Notes: generated by a model not told the origin, from the sequence alone. Counted from the stretch's first letter, positions 42,009 to 50,107 are shown. The stretch: 54,884 nucleotides of DNA from Albidovulum sp. (GCA_026989275.1 JALSJQ010000036.1:1-54884); one strand, 5' to 3'. Program-made: numbers and translations.

Positions 42009-43397
42009 TCAGTCGAGACGCTTCTTGAGGTGGAAGGACTTGGGCCGGGTGACGGCCTCGTAGCCGAGGATCGAGAGCGAGGCGCCGCGGCCCGTGTCCT
42101 TGCAGCCGGTCCAGCACAGGCCCGGGTCGAGATAGTCGCACCGGTTCATGTAGACGGTGCCGGTCTCGATCTGCCGGCCGAGGCGGGCGGCGCGTTCGGG
42201 GTCGCGGGTCCAGAGCGAGGCGGTGAGCCCGTAGGGGCTGTCGTTCATCAGCGCCACCGCCTCCTCGTCGGACGACACCTTCATGATGCCGACCACGGGG
42301 CCGAAGCTCTCCTCGCGCATCACCCGCATCTCGTGGGTGACATCGACCAGGATCTGCGGCGCGAGATAGGTGCCGCCGTCATCCTCGGGGAAGCGGGCCG
42401 GGTCGATCAGCGGCCTTGCGCCCATGCGGATCGCTTCCTCGATCTGCGCCCGCACCGTTCGGGCGACCTTGAGACTCGCGACCGGGCCGATGGTGGTTTC
42501 GGGGTCGAGCGGGTTGCCGAGCTTCTGGGCGTGCACCCATGCCACCGCCTTCTCGACGAAGGGGGCATAGAGGCTTTCGGTGACATAGATGCGCTCGATG
42601 CCGCAGCAGCACTGGCCGGAATTGTACATCGCGCCGTCCATCAGCGAGGCGACGGCCGCGTCGAGATCGGCGTCCTCCATCACATAGCCCGGATCCTTGC
42701 CCCCCAGTTCGAGGCCGAGCGGGGTGAAGGTGCCCGCCGCCGCCCGCTCGATGGTCCTGCCGGCCGCGACCGAGCCGGTGAAGTTGACGAAGTCGAAATG
42801 GCGCGTCGCGATCAGCTTCTCGGTGGTGGCGTGATCGAGAAAGAGATTGCGGAACACGGTTTCGGGCACGCCGCCGCCATGGAGCGCCTCGGCCAGCCGC
42901 TCCCCCGCAAGCAGCGTCTGCGAGGCATGCTTGAGGATGACGGCGTTGCCCGCGATCAGCGCCGGCACGATGGTGTTGATGGCGGTGAGATAGGGATAGT
43001 TCCACGGCGCGATGACGAAGACGACGCCGCGCGGCTCCTTCTCGATCCGCCGTTCGAAGGCCTCGCTTTCCTCGACGACGATCGGCGCCAGCCCTTCCTC
43101 GGCGATCGAGGCCATGTAGGCGCTGCGCTCCCACACGCCGCCGTATTCGCCACCGTGGCGCACGGGGCGCCCCATCATCCAGGCGAGTTCCTCGGTCACG
43201 CGGTCGTTCATCTCGCCGAGGATCTCGATGCCGCGCAGCACCCTGCGCCGCCGCTCCTCGAGCGGCAGCGCGGCCCATTCCTGCCGGGCGCTGCGGGCCT
43301 CGCCGATGGCGGCGGAAGCTTCCTCGAAGGGCATGGCGGGGCGTTCGGCATAGACCTCCCCGTTCACGGGAGAGATGCATCGGATCATGGTCGTCAT
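42009..43397 (-). CDS. NAD(P)-dependent aldehyde dehydrogenase of the gamma-glutamyl cluster
   Basis: A 462-residue ALDH. It has PWNYPYLTAINTIVPALIAG, the LKH in NAVILKHASQT (usually LKPSE), FTGSVAAGRTIERAAAG, LGLELGGKDPGYVMEDAD (general base) and the catalytic region YNSGQCCCGIERIYV, where the middle of three adjacent cysteines aligns with the nucleophile. EESFGPVVGIMKVSSDEEAV is near the C-terminus. It lies between the glutamine-synthetase-like ligase and the alcohol dehydrogenase, so it probably oxidises the aldehyde made by the latter. Confidence 0.92.
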   Translation of the reverse strand: MTTMIRCISPVNGEVYAERPAMPFEEASAAIGEARSARQEWAALPLEERRRRVLRGIEILGEMNDRVTEELAWMMGRPVRHGGEYGGVWERSAYMASIAEEGLAPIVVEESEAFERRIEKEPRGVVFVIAPWNYPYLTAINTIVPALIAGNAVILKHASQTLLAGERLAEALHGGGVPETVFRNLFLDHATTEKLIATRHFDFVNFTGSVAAGRTIERAAAGTFTPLGLELGGKDPGYVMEDADLDAAVASLMDGAMYNSGQCCCGIERIYVTESLYAPFVEKAVAWVHAQKLGNPLDPETTIGPVASLKVARTVRAQIEEAIRMGARPLIDPARFPEDDGGTYLAPQILVDVTHEMRVMREESFGPVVGIMKVSSDEEAVALMNDSPYGLTASLWTRDPERAARLGRQIETGTVYMNRCDYLDPGLCWTGCKDTGRGASLSILGYEAVTRPKSFHLKKRLD

Positions 43398-43484
43398 GGC
43401 GTTTTCCTCGGCGTTTCGGCCCGCCTGCGGGCCACGGGTTCGTTCGTCCGAAGGGCGGGCATGGCGGCGTGACGGGCGGCTCTC

Positions 43485-44852
43485 TCAGGCACGCTCGAAG
43501 AGCCGCTGCACCTCCCAGTCGGTCACCACCCGGTCGAGCTCCTCGACCTCCCAGCGGGCGGCGCGGACATAATGATCGATCACCTCGTCCCCGAAGGCGG
43601 CGCGCAGCATGGCCGAGCCTTCGAGAAGGTCGGCGGCTTCGCGCAGGGTTCTGGGCACCTCGCGCACGCCGGCGGCCTGATAGGCGTCGCCCCGGAACTC
43701 GTCCTCGAGCGGCAGTTCGCGCTCGATGCCGTCGAGCCCGGCGGCCAGCATGGCGGCCAGGGCGAGATAGGGGTTGAGATCGGCCCCGCCGATGCGGCAC
43801 TCGATCCGCACCGCCCGCGTGTCCTCGCCGCAGATGCGGAAGCCGGCGGTGCGGTTGTCGATCGACCAGACGGCCCTGGTCGGGGCGAACATGCCCTCGG
43901 TGAACCGCTTGTAGGAATTGACGAAGGGGGCGAGGAAGGCGGTGATCTCCCGCGCGTGCTCGAGCAGCCCCTGGAGGTAGTGGCGCATCAGCACCGACAT
44001 GCCGTGGGGCTGGCTCTCGTCGAAGAAGGCGGGAGCGCCGGCCTCGGTCCAGAGCGACTGGTGGACATGGGAGGAGGAACCGGCGCGGCGGTGGTCATAT
44101 TTGGCCATGAAGGTGACGGCCCGGCCGTGCTGCCAGGCGATTTCCTTCACCCCCTCCTTGACGAGAACGTGGTTGTCGGCGGTGTCGAGGGCGTCGGAAT
44201 AGCGGACGTTGATCTCCTCCTGCCCGGCTTCGGCTTCGCCCTTGGAATTCTCGACCGGAATGCCGGCGCCGTGAAGGCCGTTGCGGATCGCGCGCATCAC
44301 CCCTTCCTCGCGGAAGGTCTGGAAGATGTGGTAGTCCTCGTTGTAGGGGCTGATCGGCGTCATCCGGTGCCAGTTGCGCCGGCGCAGCTTCTCGTAGCTC
44401 TCCTCGAACAGGAAGAATTCGAGCTCGGTGGCCGAAAGGGCGACGAGCCCCTTCTCGCGCAGCCGGGCGATCATCTTCTTCAGCATCGCCCGCGGCGAAT
44501 GGGGAATCTCCTCGTGGGTGTGGTGATCGAGCACGTCGCACAGCACGAGCGCAGCGCCCTCCGCCCAGGGAAGCCGCCGCAAGGTCGCGAGATCGGGCTT
44601 CATGACATAGTCGCCATAACCGGCTTCCCAGCTGGTGGAACGGTAGCCGGGGACGGTGAACATCTCCATGTCGGTGGCGAGGAGATAGTTGCAGCAATGG
44701 GTCTCCTCGCTGGCATGTTCGAGGAAGTTCGCCACATGGAAGCGCTTGCCCATCAGCCGCCCCTGCATGTCCACGATGCAGGCGACGACGGTGTCGATCT
44801 CGCCGCGTCCGGCGGCGTCCTTCAGGGCCTCGAGAGTGAGATTTCCCGGCAT
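43485..44852 (-). CDS. Glutamine-synthetase-like gamma-glutamyl-amine ligase
   Basis: A 455-residue GS-family ligase. Metal/ATP-binding elements are present: ATELEFFLF (E143, E145), ENSKGEAEAGQEEINVRY, the SSHVHQSLW loop (H262, H264), NSYKRFTEGMFAPTRAVWSI, DNRTAGFRICG and RIECRIGGADLNPYLALAAM. The NLYDLP-type loop with the adenylylated tyrosine of nitrogen-assimilating GS is replaced by REFELPLEDE-like sequence (RELPLEDEF), so GlnE control is unlikely. By family precedent (PuuA, IpuC, GlnT types) it probably joins glutamate to an amine. Start 44852 follows GAGGAGA. The amine substrate is not known. Confidence 0.85.
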   Translation of the reverse strand: MPGNLTLEALKDAAGRGEIDTVVACIVDMQGRLMGKRFHVANFLEHASEETHCCNYLLATDMEMFTVPGYRSTSWEAGYGDYVMKPDLATLRRLPWAEGAALVLCDVLDHHTHEEIPHSPRAMLKKMIARLREKGLVALSATELEFFLFEESYEKLRRRNWHRMTPISPYNEDYHIFQTFREEGVMRAIRNGLHGAGIPVENSKGEAEAGQEEINVRYSDALDTADNHVLVKEGVKEIAWQHGRAVTFMAKYDHRRAGSSSHVHQSLWTEAGAPAFFDESQPHGMSVLMRHYLQGLLEHAREITAFLAPFVNSYKRFTEGMFAPTRAVWSIDNRTAGFRICGEDTRAVRIECRIGGADLNPYLALAAMLAAGLDGIERELPLEDEFRGDAYQAAGVREVPRTLREAADLLEGSAMLRAAFGDEVIDHYVRAARWEVEELDRVVTDWEVQRLFERA

Positions 44853-44894
44853 GGTCTCCTCGGCGTGTTGGCGGGGACTGCCCCGCAAGGTGAA

Positions 44895-44918
44895 GGGAGG
44901 GAGCCGTGGCTCCCTCCC
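44895..44918 (-). terminator. Hairpin between the TRAP receptor and the ligase gene
   Basis: GGGAGGGAGCC (44895-44905) and GGCTCCCTCCC (44908-44918) form a perfect 11-base stem. On the minus strand it follows the DctP stop by 10 bases and precedes the ligase start. Read-through would give more transporter than enzyme, or it may protect the upstream mRNA end. Confidence 0.65.
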
Positions 44919-44927
44919 GATCCTGCA

Positions 44928-45974
44928 TCAGACGCAGCGATAGGGCGAGCCCGCTTTCTGCATGGCGGCGTTGTATTCCTTGAATATGTCCACCACCTTG
45001 CGCTTGACGGGGCTCTCGGCCGCGATCTCCTCCCAGAACTCGCGGGCCGCTGCCTCGACCTTGCCCCACTCCTCGTCGGGGATCGTGGTGAGCTTGAGCT
45101 TGTCGCCATAGACCCGCAACTTGGCCTCCCCGGCCCAGTACCACCACAGCCGGTAGTAGTGGGAGGCGTCGAAGCAGAGCTGCATCAGATCCTTGATCCT
45201 GTCGGGCAGCTCGTTCCAGCGGTCCATGTTGGCGAAGAAGTGACCGATCCACGCCCCGGAGATGTTGTTGGTGAGGAAGTATTCGGTCACGTTGGCCCAG
45301 CCCACCGTGTAGTCCTCGGTGATGCCCGACCAGGCGATGCCGTCAAGCTCGCCGGTCTGCAGCGCCACCTCGACATCCTCCCAGGGCAGCGTCACCGGCA
45401 CCACGCCGAAACGGGCGAGGAAGCGGCCGGCGGTCGGGAAAGTGAAGACCCGCAACCCCTTGAGATCGTCGAGACTGCGGATCGGCTTCTTGGTGGCGAA
45501 GTTGCACGGATCCCACGAACCGGCGGAGATGTGCTTCACGCCGACCTTGGCATATTCCTCTTCCCAGATCTGCTTGAGGCCCCATTTGGGATCGTTGAAG
45601 AGAGTCGGCACGTCGAGCGAATAGCGTGTGGCGAAGGGGAAGTAGCCGCCGAAGACCGCAACTTCGGTGGGCGAAGCCATCGAGTCGTCGTCGGACTGCA
45701 CCGCATCGATCGTGCCGCGCTGCATGGCGCGGAAGAGCTCCCCCGTCGGCACGAGCTGGTCGGCGAAGAAGAGGTCGATCTGCATCTCGTCGCCGGCGAG
45801 CCGGTTGAAGAGCTCGATCTGCGGCTTTATGACATGCTCGGCCAGCGCCGGGCCGGCATAGGTCTGCATGCGCCAGCGGATCTTCGGGCCGGCATGGACG
45901 GCGGGCGCGGCCAGCGCCGCGGTGCCGAGAGCGGCCGAAGTGGCCAGGAACTTGCGTCGTGTCGTCGTCGTCAT
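44928..45974 (-). CDS. dctP: TRAP transporter substrate-binding protein (DctP)
   Basis: Periplasmic receptor of a TRAP transporter, 348 residues. It starts MTTTTRRKFLATSAALGTAA with a twin-arginine motif (RRKFLA) and an ALAAPAVHAG cleavage region, so it is probably exported folded through Tat. DLKGLRVFTFPTAGRFLARF, ELDGIAWSGITEDYTVGWA and SDDDSMASPTEVAVFGGYF are TRAP receptor segments of the mannitol/chloroaromatic-type (COG4663-like) group; these recruit organic acids or amides via a conserved Arg. It has its own gap upstream (76 bases from DctM) and is followed by a hairpin. Confidence 0.9.
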   Translation of the reverse strand: MTTTTRRKFLATSAALGTAALAAPAVHAGPKIRWRMQTYAGPALAEHVIKPQIELFNRLAGDEMQIDLFFADQLVPTGELFRAMQRGTIDAVQSDDDSMASPTEVAVFGGYFPFATRYSLDVPTLFNDPKWGLKQIWEEEYAKVGVKHISAGSWDPCNFATKKPIRSLDDLKGLRVFTFPTAGRFLARFGVVPVTLPWEDVEVALQTGELDGIAWSGITEDYTVGWANVTEYFLTNNISGAWIGHFFANMDRWNELPDRIKDLMQLCFDASHYYRLWWYWAGEAKLRVYGDKLKLTTIPDEEWGKVEAAAREFWEEIAAESPVKRKVVDIFKEYNAAMQKAGSPYRCV

Positions 45975-46050
45975 TTCTACCTCCTTGTGCGGCTCGTTTC
46001 CTCTCTTGTCCTCTCTTGCGTTGCACCGCCTTGTTGCCGGCGGCTTGAAT

Positions 46051-47376
46051 TCAGCGATTGTAGATCGTGTGGGGCAGCCACAGGGCGATGTCGGGGAAGA
46101 TCATCACCAGCGCGAGGGCGACGATCATGATGCCGACGAAGGGGATGATCGACCGATAGATGTCGTGAATGGTGATCTCGGGCGGCGCCATCGCCCGCAT
46201 CAGGAAGAGATTGTAGCCGAAGGGCGGTGTCATGTAGGCGATCTGGCAGGTGATGGTGTAGAGCACGCCATACCAGATGAGATCGAAACCGAGGGCCTTC
46301 ACCAGCGGGATGTAGAGCGGCGCGACGATCACCAGCATGGCGGTATCGTCGAGAAAGGTGCCGAGCAGGAGATAGCTCAGCTGCATGAGGATGAGGATCT
46401 CCCAGGGGCTGAGCTGCAGCCGCTCGGTGAAGAGCGTCTCGAGCGCGCGCACCGCGCCGAGCCCGTCGAACACGGCGCCGAAGCCGAGCGCGGCGAGGAT
46501 GATCCACATGAACATGCTGGTGACGCCGAGGGTCTCGCGCAGCGAGGTCTCGAACACCTGCCAGGTCATCCGTCCCTTGAAGAGAGCGGCGAGAAAGGCC
46601 GCCAGCGCCCCGATCACCGAGCTTTCGACCAGCGAGGTCCAGCCCTTGATGAAGGGCACCATCATCACGAGGAAGATCGCCACCGGCAGGATGCCTCCGC
46701 GCAACAGGGCGAGCTTCTCCCTCATCGGGATCGCGGCCAGTTCCTCGCGCGAGAGCGGCGGCCCGAGGCGCGGGTTCACGCGGCACCGCAGCCAGATGTA
46801 GATGATGAAGAGACCGGCCATCATCAGCCCGGGGAAGACGCCGGCGAGCCACAGCTGCGACACGGGCTGGCGGGCGATGATGGCATAGAGCACCAGCACG
46901 ACCGAGGGCGGCACGAGGATGCCGAGGGAGGAACCGGCCTGGATCACCCCCGTCACCATCAGCTTGTCGTAATTGCGCCGCAGAAGCTCGGGCAGGGCGA
47001 TGGTCGCGCCGATGGCCATGCCGGCGACGGACAGCCCGTTCATCGCCGCGATCATCACCATCAGGCCGATGGTACCGATGGCCAGCCCCCCCGGCACGGG
47101 ACCGAACCAGACATGGAACATGCGGTAGAGATCGTCCGCGAGCCGGCTCTCGGAGAGCACGTAGCCCATGAAGATGAACATCGGCAGCGTCAGCAGCGGA
47201 TACCATTTCATCAACTTCATCGCCGCCGAGAACGGGATGTCCGCCCCGCCGGGCCCCCACAGCAGCAGAGCCGCCGCCGCCGCCACGAAACCGATGGCGC
47301 CGAAGACCCGCTGACCGGTCATCAGCATCAGCATCATGGTGGCGAACATGGTGATGGCGATCATTTCATAGGACAT
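46051..47376 (-). CDS. dctM: TRAP transporter large permease (DctM)
   Basis: Large membrane subunit of 441 residues with about 12 hydrophobic segments; drives uptake with a Na+ gradient. It has GADIPFSAAMKLMKWYPLLT, LPMFIFMGYVLSES, GLMVMIAAMNGLSVAGMAIG, QAGSSLGILVPPSVVLVLYA and TPPFGYNLFLMR, all DctM-type. Start ATG lies inside the DctQ end with an 11-base overlap; GGAGG nine bases upstream is within dctQ. Confidence 0.93.
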   Translation of the reverse strand: MSYEMIAITMFATMMLMLMTGQRVFGAIGFVAAAAALLLWGPGGADIPFSAAMKLMKWYPLLTLPMFIFMGYVLSESRLADDLYRMFHVWFGPVPGGLAIGTIGLMVMIAAMNGLSVAGMAIGATIALPELLRRNYDKLMVTGVIQAGSSLGILVPPSVVLVLYAIIARQPVSQLWLAGVFPGLMMAGLFIIYIWLRCRVNPRLGPPLSREELAAIPMREKLALLRGGILPVAIFLVMMVPFIKGWTSLVESSVIGALAAFLAALFKGRMTWQVFETSLRETLGVTSMFMWIILAALGFGAVFDGLGAVRALETLFTERLQLSPWEILILMQLSYLLLGTFLDDTAMLVIVAPLYIPLVKALGFDLIWYGVLYTITCQIAYMTPPFGYNLFLMRAMAPPEITIHDIYRSIIPFVGIMIVALALVMIFPDIALWLPHTIYNR

Positions 47377-47914
47377 CGCCGAGCGCCTCCTCGCAGGGAA
47401 TGCCGCTCCTGATCGGGCGGCCCATGAGCTTGCCGAGATCCTTGAAGAAGATGGCGAAGGACTGGAGCAGCATCAGAAAGAGGCCGATATCCATCACGAT
47501 CTTGATCGGCGCCATGTAGGGCCGCCAGGACGAATAGCTGCGTTCGCCGTATTCGAGGGCGTAGATCGTCGAGGTGATGCCGCCGTAAAGGAGCACCCCG
47601 AGATAGAAGATCATCGCGAAGATTGAAAAGGTATCGACGAGGGTGCGCTTTCGTTCCGACCAGCCGGAATAGAGCAGATCCATCCGCACGTTGGAGCCGA
47701 GCTGCAGCGAGTAGGGCCCGCCGAGCATGTAGTAGGCCACGAGCGAGAACTGGGCCATTTCCAGCGTCCAGATCGAGGGAATGACCAGCACCTTCGAGAT
47801 CGAGGACCACAGCAGGATCCCCATCATCACGAAGAGGAAATACATCATCAGCCGGCCAAGGCGGTAATTCAGCCATTCGACCGCCCGCACATAGGCCTCG
47901 ATCCAGCGCCACAT
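47366..47914 (-). CDS. dctQ: TRAP transporter small permease (DctQ)
   Basis: Small membrane subunit of 182 residues with four helices (for example MMYFLFVMMGILLWSSISKV and TFSIFAMIFYLGVLLYG). The start at 47914 (MWRWIEAYVRAVEWLNYR) has GGGAGG nine bases upstream; an ATG at 47923 overlaps the previous stop (ATGA) but would abut the same ribosome binding site. It is translationally coupled to the preceding amidohydrolase and to DctM. Confidence 0.88.
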   Translation of the reverse strand: MWRWIEAYVRAVEWLNYRLGRLMMYFLFVMMGILLWSSISKVLVIPSIWTLEMAQFSLVAYYMLGGPYSLQLGSNVRMDLLYSGWSERKRTLVDTFSIFAMIFYLGVLLYGGITSTIYALEYGERSYSSWRPYMAPIKIVMDIGLFLMLLQSFAIFFKDLGKLMGRPIRSGIPCEEALGDVL

Positions 47915-47919
47915 GCCGC

Positions 47920-48708
47920 TCATCCTCCCATCACTCTGCTTTCGGGGCCCGCCCCCCTTCCCTTCCGCTCCATGCCGAGCGCCTCGCCGAGCGCGGCGGC
48001 AAGGGCGCGGCCGATGCGCTGCGCATCCGCATCGGCGGCCACGAGGTCGTTGCGGATCTCGATCATCACGTTCTCGAGCCCGTAAGGCAGGGCGTGGAGC
48101 CTGAGGGTGTGCGTCACGCCGTCGGCGGCGCTGTAGGGGCGGTTGAGGTCGATCCGCAGCGGAAGGTGGGGCGCAAGCTTCTCCGCGAGGCGCCGCGCCA
48201 GCCTGTCGTCCGCGTCGTGGATGAGGCCGATTTCCTCCTCCCGCCGCCTGCCATCGAACACCGGGGTGAAGCTGTGGACGGTGACGATGGCAGGGTGCTC
48301 GCCCCTCAGCAGCGCTTCGGCGATCAGCTGCCGGAGCGCGGAGTGGAAGGGCAGATAGATCTCGCGCATCCGCCTGAGCCGCTCGCTCGCGGGCAGATCG
48401 GCATTGCCCGGCACCTCGTGCCGTTCGCTGCGGGCGGGCATGGCGTCGGGCGCGTCGGGCGGGCGGTTGAGGTCGTAAACGAGACGCGAGAGCCCGCCGT
48501 GAACGAGCGGAGCGCCGAGCTTGCGGGCCACCTGCCGGGCCACGTTCAGCGCCCCCGGATCCCAGGCGACATGACTCAGCCGGCTCTCGGGGGCAAGGCC
48601 GAGATCCGCCAAGGCGTCGGGAATCGCCGGCGAGGCATGCTCGCACACGACGATGGCCGGTGCGCCTTCGCTGCGCTCCTTCCCCTCGACATGGACCGAT
48701 TGCTGCAC
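47920..48708 (-). CDS. N-formylglutamate amidohydrolase-like enzyme
   Basis: A 262-residue hydrolase of the N-formylglutamate deformylase (HutG-type FGase) family. It has IVVCEHASPAIPDALADLGL with putative metal ligands, DPGALNVARQVARKLGAPLV, GGLSRLVYDLNRPPDAPDAM and TVHSFTPVFDGRRREEEIGL. No other histidine-utilisation gene is nearby, so the usual role is doubtful; an amide of glutamate or a related N-acyl substrate in the gamma-glutamyl pathway is a more natural guess. The start GTG 48708 begins VQQSVHVEG; a TTG at 48825 would add 39 poorly conserved residues that overlap the promoter region. Confidence 0.75.
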   Translation of the reverse strand: MQQSVHVEGKERSEGAPAIVVCEHASPAIPDALADLGLAPESRLSHVAWDPGALNVARQVARKLGAPLVHGGLSRLVYDLNRPPDAPDAMPARSERHEVPGNADLPASERLRRMREIYLPFHSALRQLIAEALLRGEHPAIVTVHSFTPVFDGRRREEEIGLIHDADDRLARRLAEKLAPHLPLRIDLNRPYSAADGVTHTLRLHALPYGLENVMIEIRNDLVAADADAQRIGRALAAALGEALGMERKGRGAGPESRVMGG

Positions 48709-48819
48709 CAACCCGTCTGTCCCCCGAACCGGTTTCCTGTCCGTTTCTCGGCGAAACCTCCTGCCCGCCCTTCGGCGCCCGGCAATTCCGTGACAAGGAT
48801 CAGAGCCTTCGGGCGATTC

Positions 48820-48848
48820 TGTCAAGATTTTTCCGACAAATATTTTTC
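48820..48848 (-). promoter_or_regulatory. Divergent control region: -35 box and paired ATTTTTC repeats
   Basis: On the minus strand TTGACA (48825-48820) is a candidate -35 for the amidohydrolase-TRAP operon; the -10 (TGATCC, 17-base spacing) is weak. Immediately upstream, two direct copies of ATTTTTC on the plus strand (48827-48833 and 48842-48848) lie 15 bases apart in an AT-rich patch. They may bind the divergently encoded RpiR-type regulator. Confidence 0.4.
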
Positions 48849-49050
48849 ATGTGCGCGGAATCGGTTATCATTTGAACAGAGCGCCGGAACCCGGGAGGAG
48901 ATGCCGACGGGTTCCCGCGAAAGGGCGCCTCGGCGCGTCGGAGGCCGCGACCCTTGGCGGTGTGTCACCGAAAGCGGTTGACGTGCCCGGCCATGCCGAC
49001 CAGGCCCGGTGGGAAAGGACGATCTTCGGGTGACGGAGCGGGAGAAGGGC

Positions 49051-49980
49051 ATGGCTGGAAAGGACATGGCTGAAAGAGGAAACGGGGGCGAACAGGCACG
49101 GGACGCCGCACCCGCCTCCGGGCCGTCGCTCAGATGTCGGCTCGAGAACGAGGGGGGCCGGTTCACTCCTTCCGAAAGGCGCCTCGCCGAACACCTCCTG
49201 CGCAACTACCCGGTGGCGGGGCTGACCTCGATCACCGCTCTTGCCCGCGATGCCGGCGTCTCGACGCCGACCGTCGCCCGTCTCGTCCACAAGCTCGGCT
49301 TCCGCGGCTACCCCGATTTCCAGGACGCCCTGCGCGGGGACGTGCAGGAGATGCTGGCCTCGCCGCTCGCGCGGCACGAGAGATGGGCGGCCGAGGCGCA
49401 GGAGAGCCACCCGCTCAACCGCATGGCGGACGCGGCGCTGGCCAATCTTCAGGCCACGCTCTCGCGCATCGACCATCAGGAATTCGATGCGGCCTGCGAT
49501 CTCGTGGCCGACCGGAAGCGCACGGTCTTCGCTCTCGGCGGACGAATCACCCATGCCATCGCCGATTATCTCGTCACCCATCTGCGGATCATGCGCCCGG
49601 CCGTCCGGCTCGTGCAGGAGGCGGCCCACAACTGGCCGCCGGCACTTCTCGACGTGCGGGCCGGCGACGTGATGGTGGTGTTCGACATTCGCCGCTACGA
49701 AAATCAGGTGCTCGAGATCGCCTCCCTCGCCGCGGAGCAGGGCGCCGAGGTCATCCTCTTTACCGACCAGTGGGTGTCCCCCGCGGCCGACATCGCCCGT
49801 CATCGCTTTTCCTGTCATGTCGATGTGCCTTCGGCATGGGATTCGTCGCTCACCGTGCTGCTTCTCGTCGAGACGATGATCGCCTCGGTGCAGGAGAGAC
49901 TGGGCGAAGAAGCCGCGGATCGCATGCGCGCGCTCGAGCAGCTCTATGCCCGCACCCGCTTCTTTCGCCGCCGGTCGTGA
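49051..49980 (+). CDS. RpiR/MurR-family transcriptional regulator
   Basis: A 309-residue regulator with an N-terminal HTH domain (FTPSERRLAEHLLRNYPVAG and ITALARDAGVSTPTVARLVH, FRGYPDFQDALRG) and a C-terminal SIS sugar-isomerase domain (VFALGGRITHAIADYLVTHL, GDVMVVFDIRRYENQVLEIA, AEVILFTDQWVSPAADIA). RpiR proteins sense phosphosugars or related ligands. It is divergent from the TRAP-gamma-glutamyl operon and most likely controls it. ATG 49051 has GGAGAAGG before it; alternatives at 49009 and 49066 are possible. Confidence 0.88.
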   Translation: MAGKDMAERGNGGEQARDAAPASGPSLRCRLENEGGRFTPSERRLAEHLLRNYPVAGLTSITALARDAGVSTPTVARLVHKLGFRGYPDFQDALRGDVQEMLASPLARHERWAAEAQESHPLNRMADAALANLQATLSRIDHQEFDAACDLVADRKRTVFALGGRITHAIADYLVTHLRIMRPAVRLVQEAAHNWPPALLDVRAGDVMVVFDIRRYENQVLEIASLAAEQGAEVILFTDQWVSPAADIARHRFSCHVDVPSAWDSSLTVLLLVETMIASVQERLGEEAADRMRALEQLYARTRFFRRRS

Positions 49981-50030
49981 GCCTTTCCCACTTGACGCGC
50001 CCGGCCGCTTCGCCTACACCGCCGGCCGTC

Positions 50031-50107
50031 GGCGAGGTAGCTCAGCTGGTTAGAGCGCAGGACTCATAATCCTGAGGTCGAGGGTTCGAGTCCCTCCCTC
50101 GCTACCA
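50031..50107 (+). tRNA. tRNA-Met (CAU), elongator type
   Basis: A complete 77-nt cloverleaf: acceptor GGCGAGG pairing with CCTCGCT (one G-T at position 1-72), D-arm GCTCAGCTGGTTAGAGC, anticodon arm CAGGA-CTCATAA-TCCTG with anticodon CAT, variable loop AGGTC, T-arm GAGGG-TTCGAGT-CCCTC, and encoded ACCA. The pairing at position 1-72 excludes the initiator type. A CAT anticodon could also be tRNA-Ile2 with a modified C34; elongator Met is favoured from the GCTACCA end. Confidence 0.9.

Noticed and set aside
43572-46130. Plus-strand open frame of about 850 codons opposite the ligase and TRAP receptor
   Set aside because: Shadow of the minus-strand genes, with the same composition bias and no recognisable domain.
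45868-47412. His/Asp/Glu-rich frame opposite dctM, looking like a metal-binding protein
   Set aside because: The repeats of His, Asp and Glu arise from reading membrane-helix codons backwards; dctM is certain on the other strand.
50031-50107. tRNA-Ile2 (CAU, lysidine-modified) instead of tRNA-Met
   Set aside because: Cannot be fully excluded, but the 5' GGC with GCTACCA end and arm sequences fit elongator Met better.
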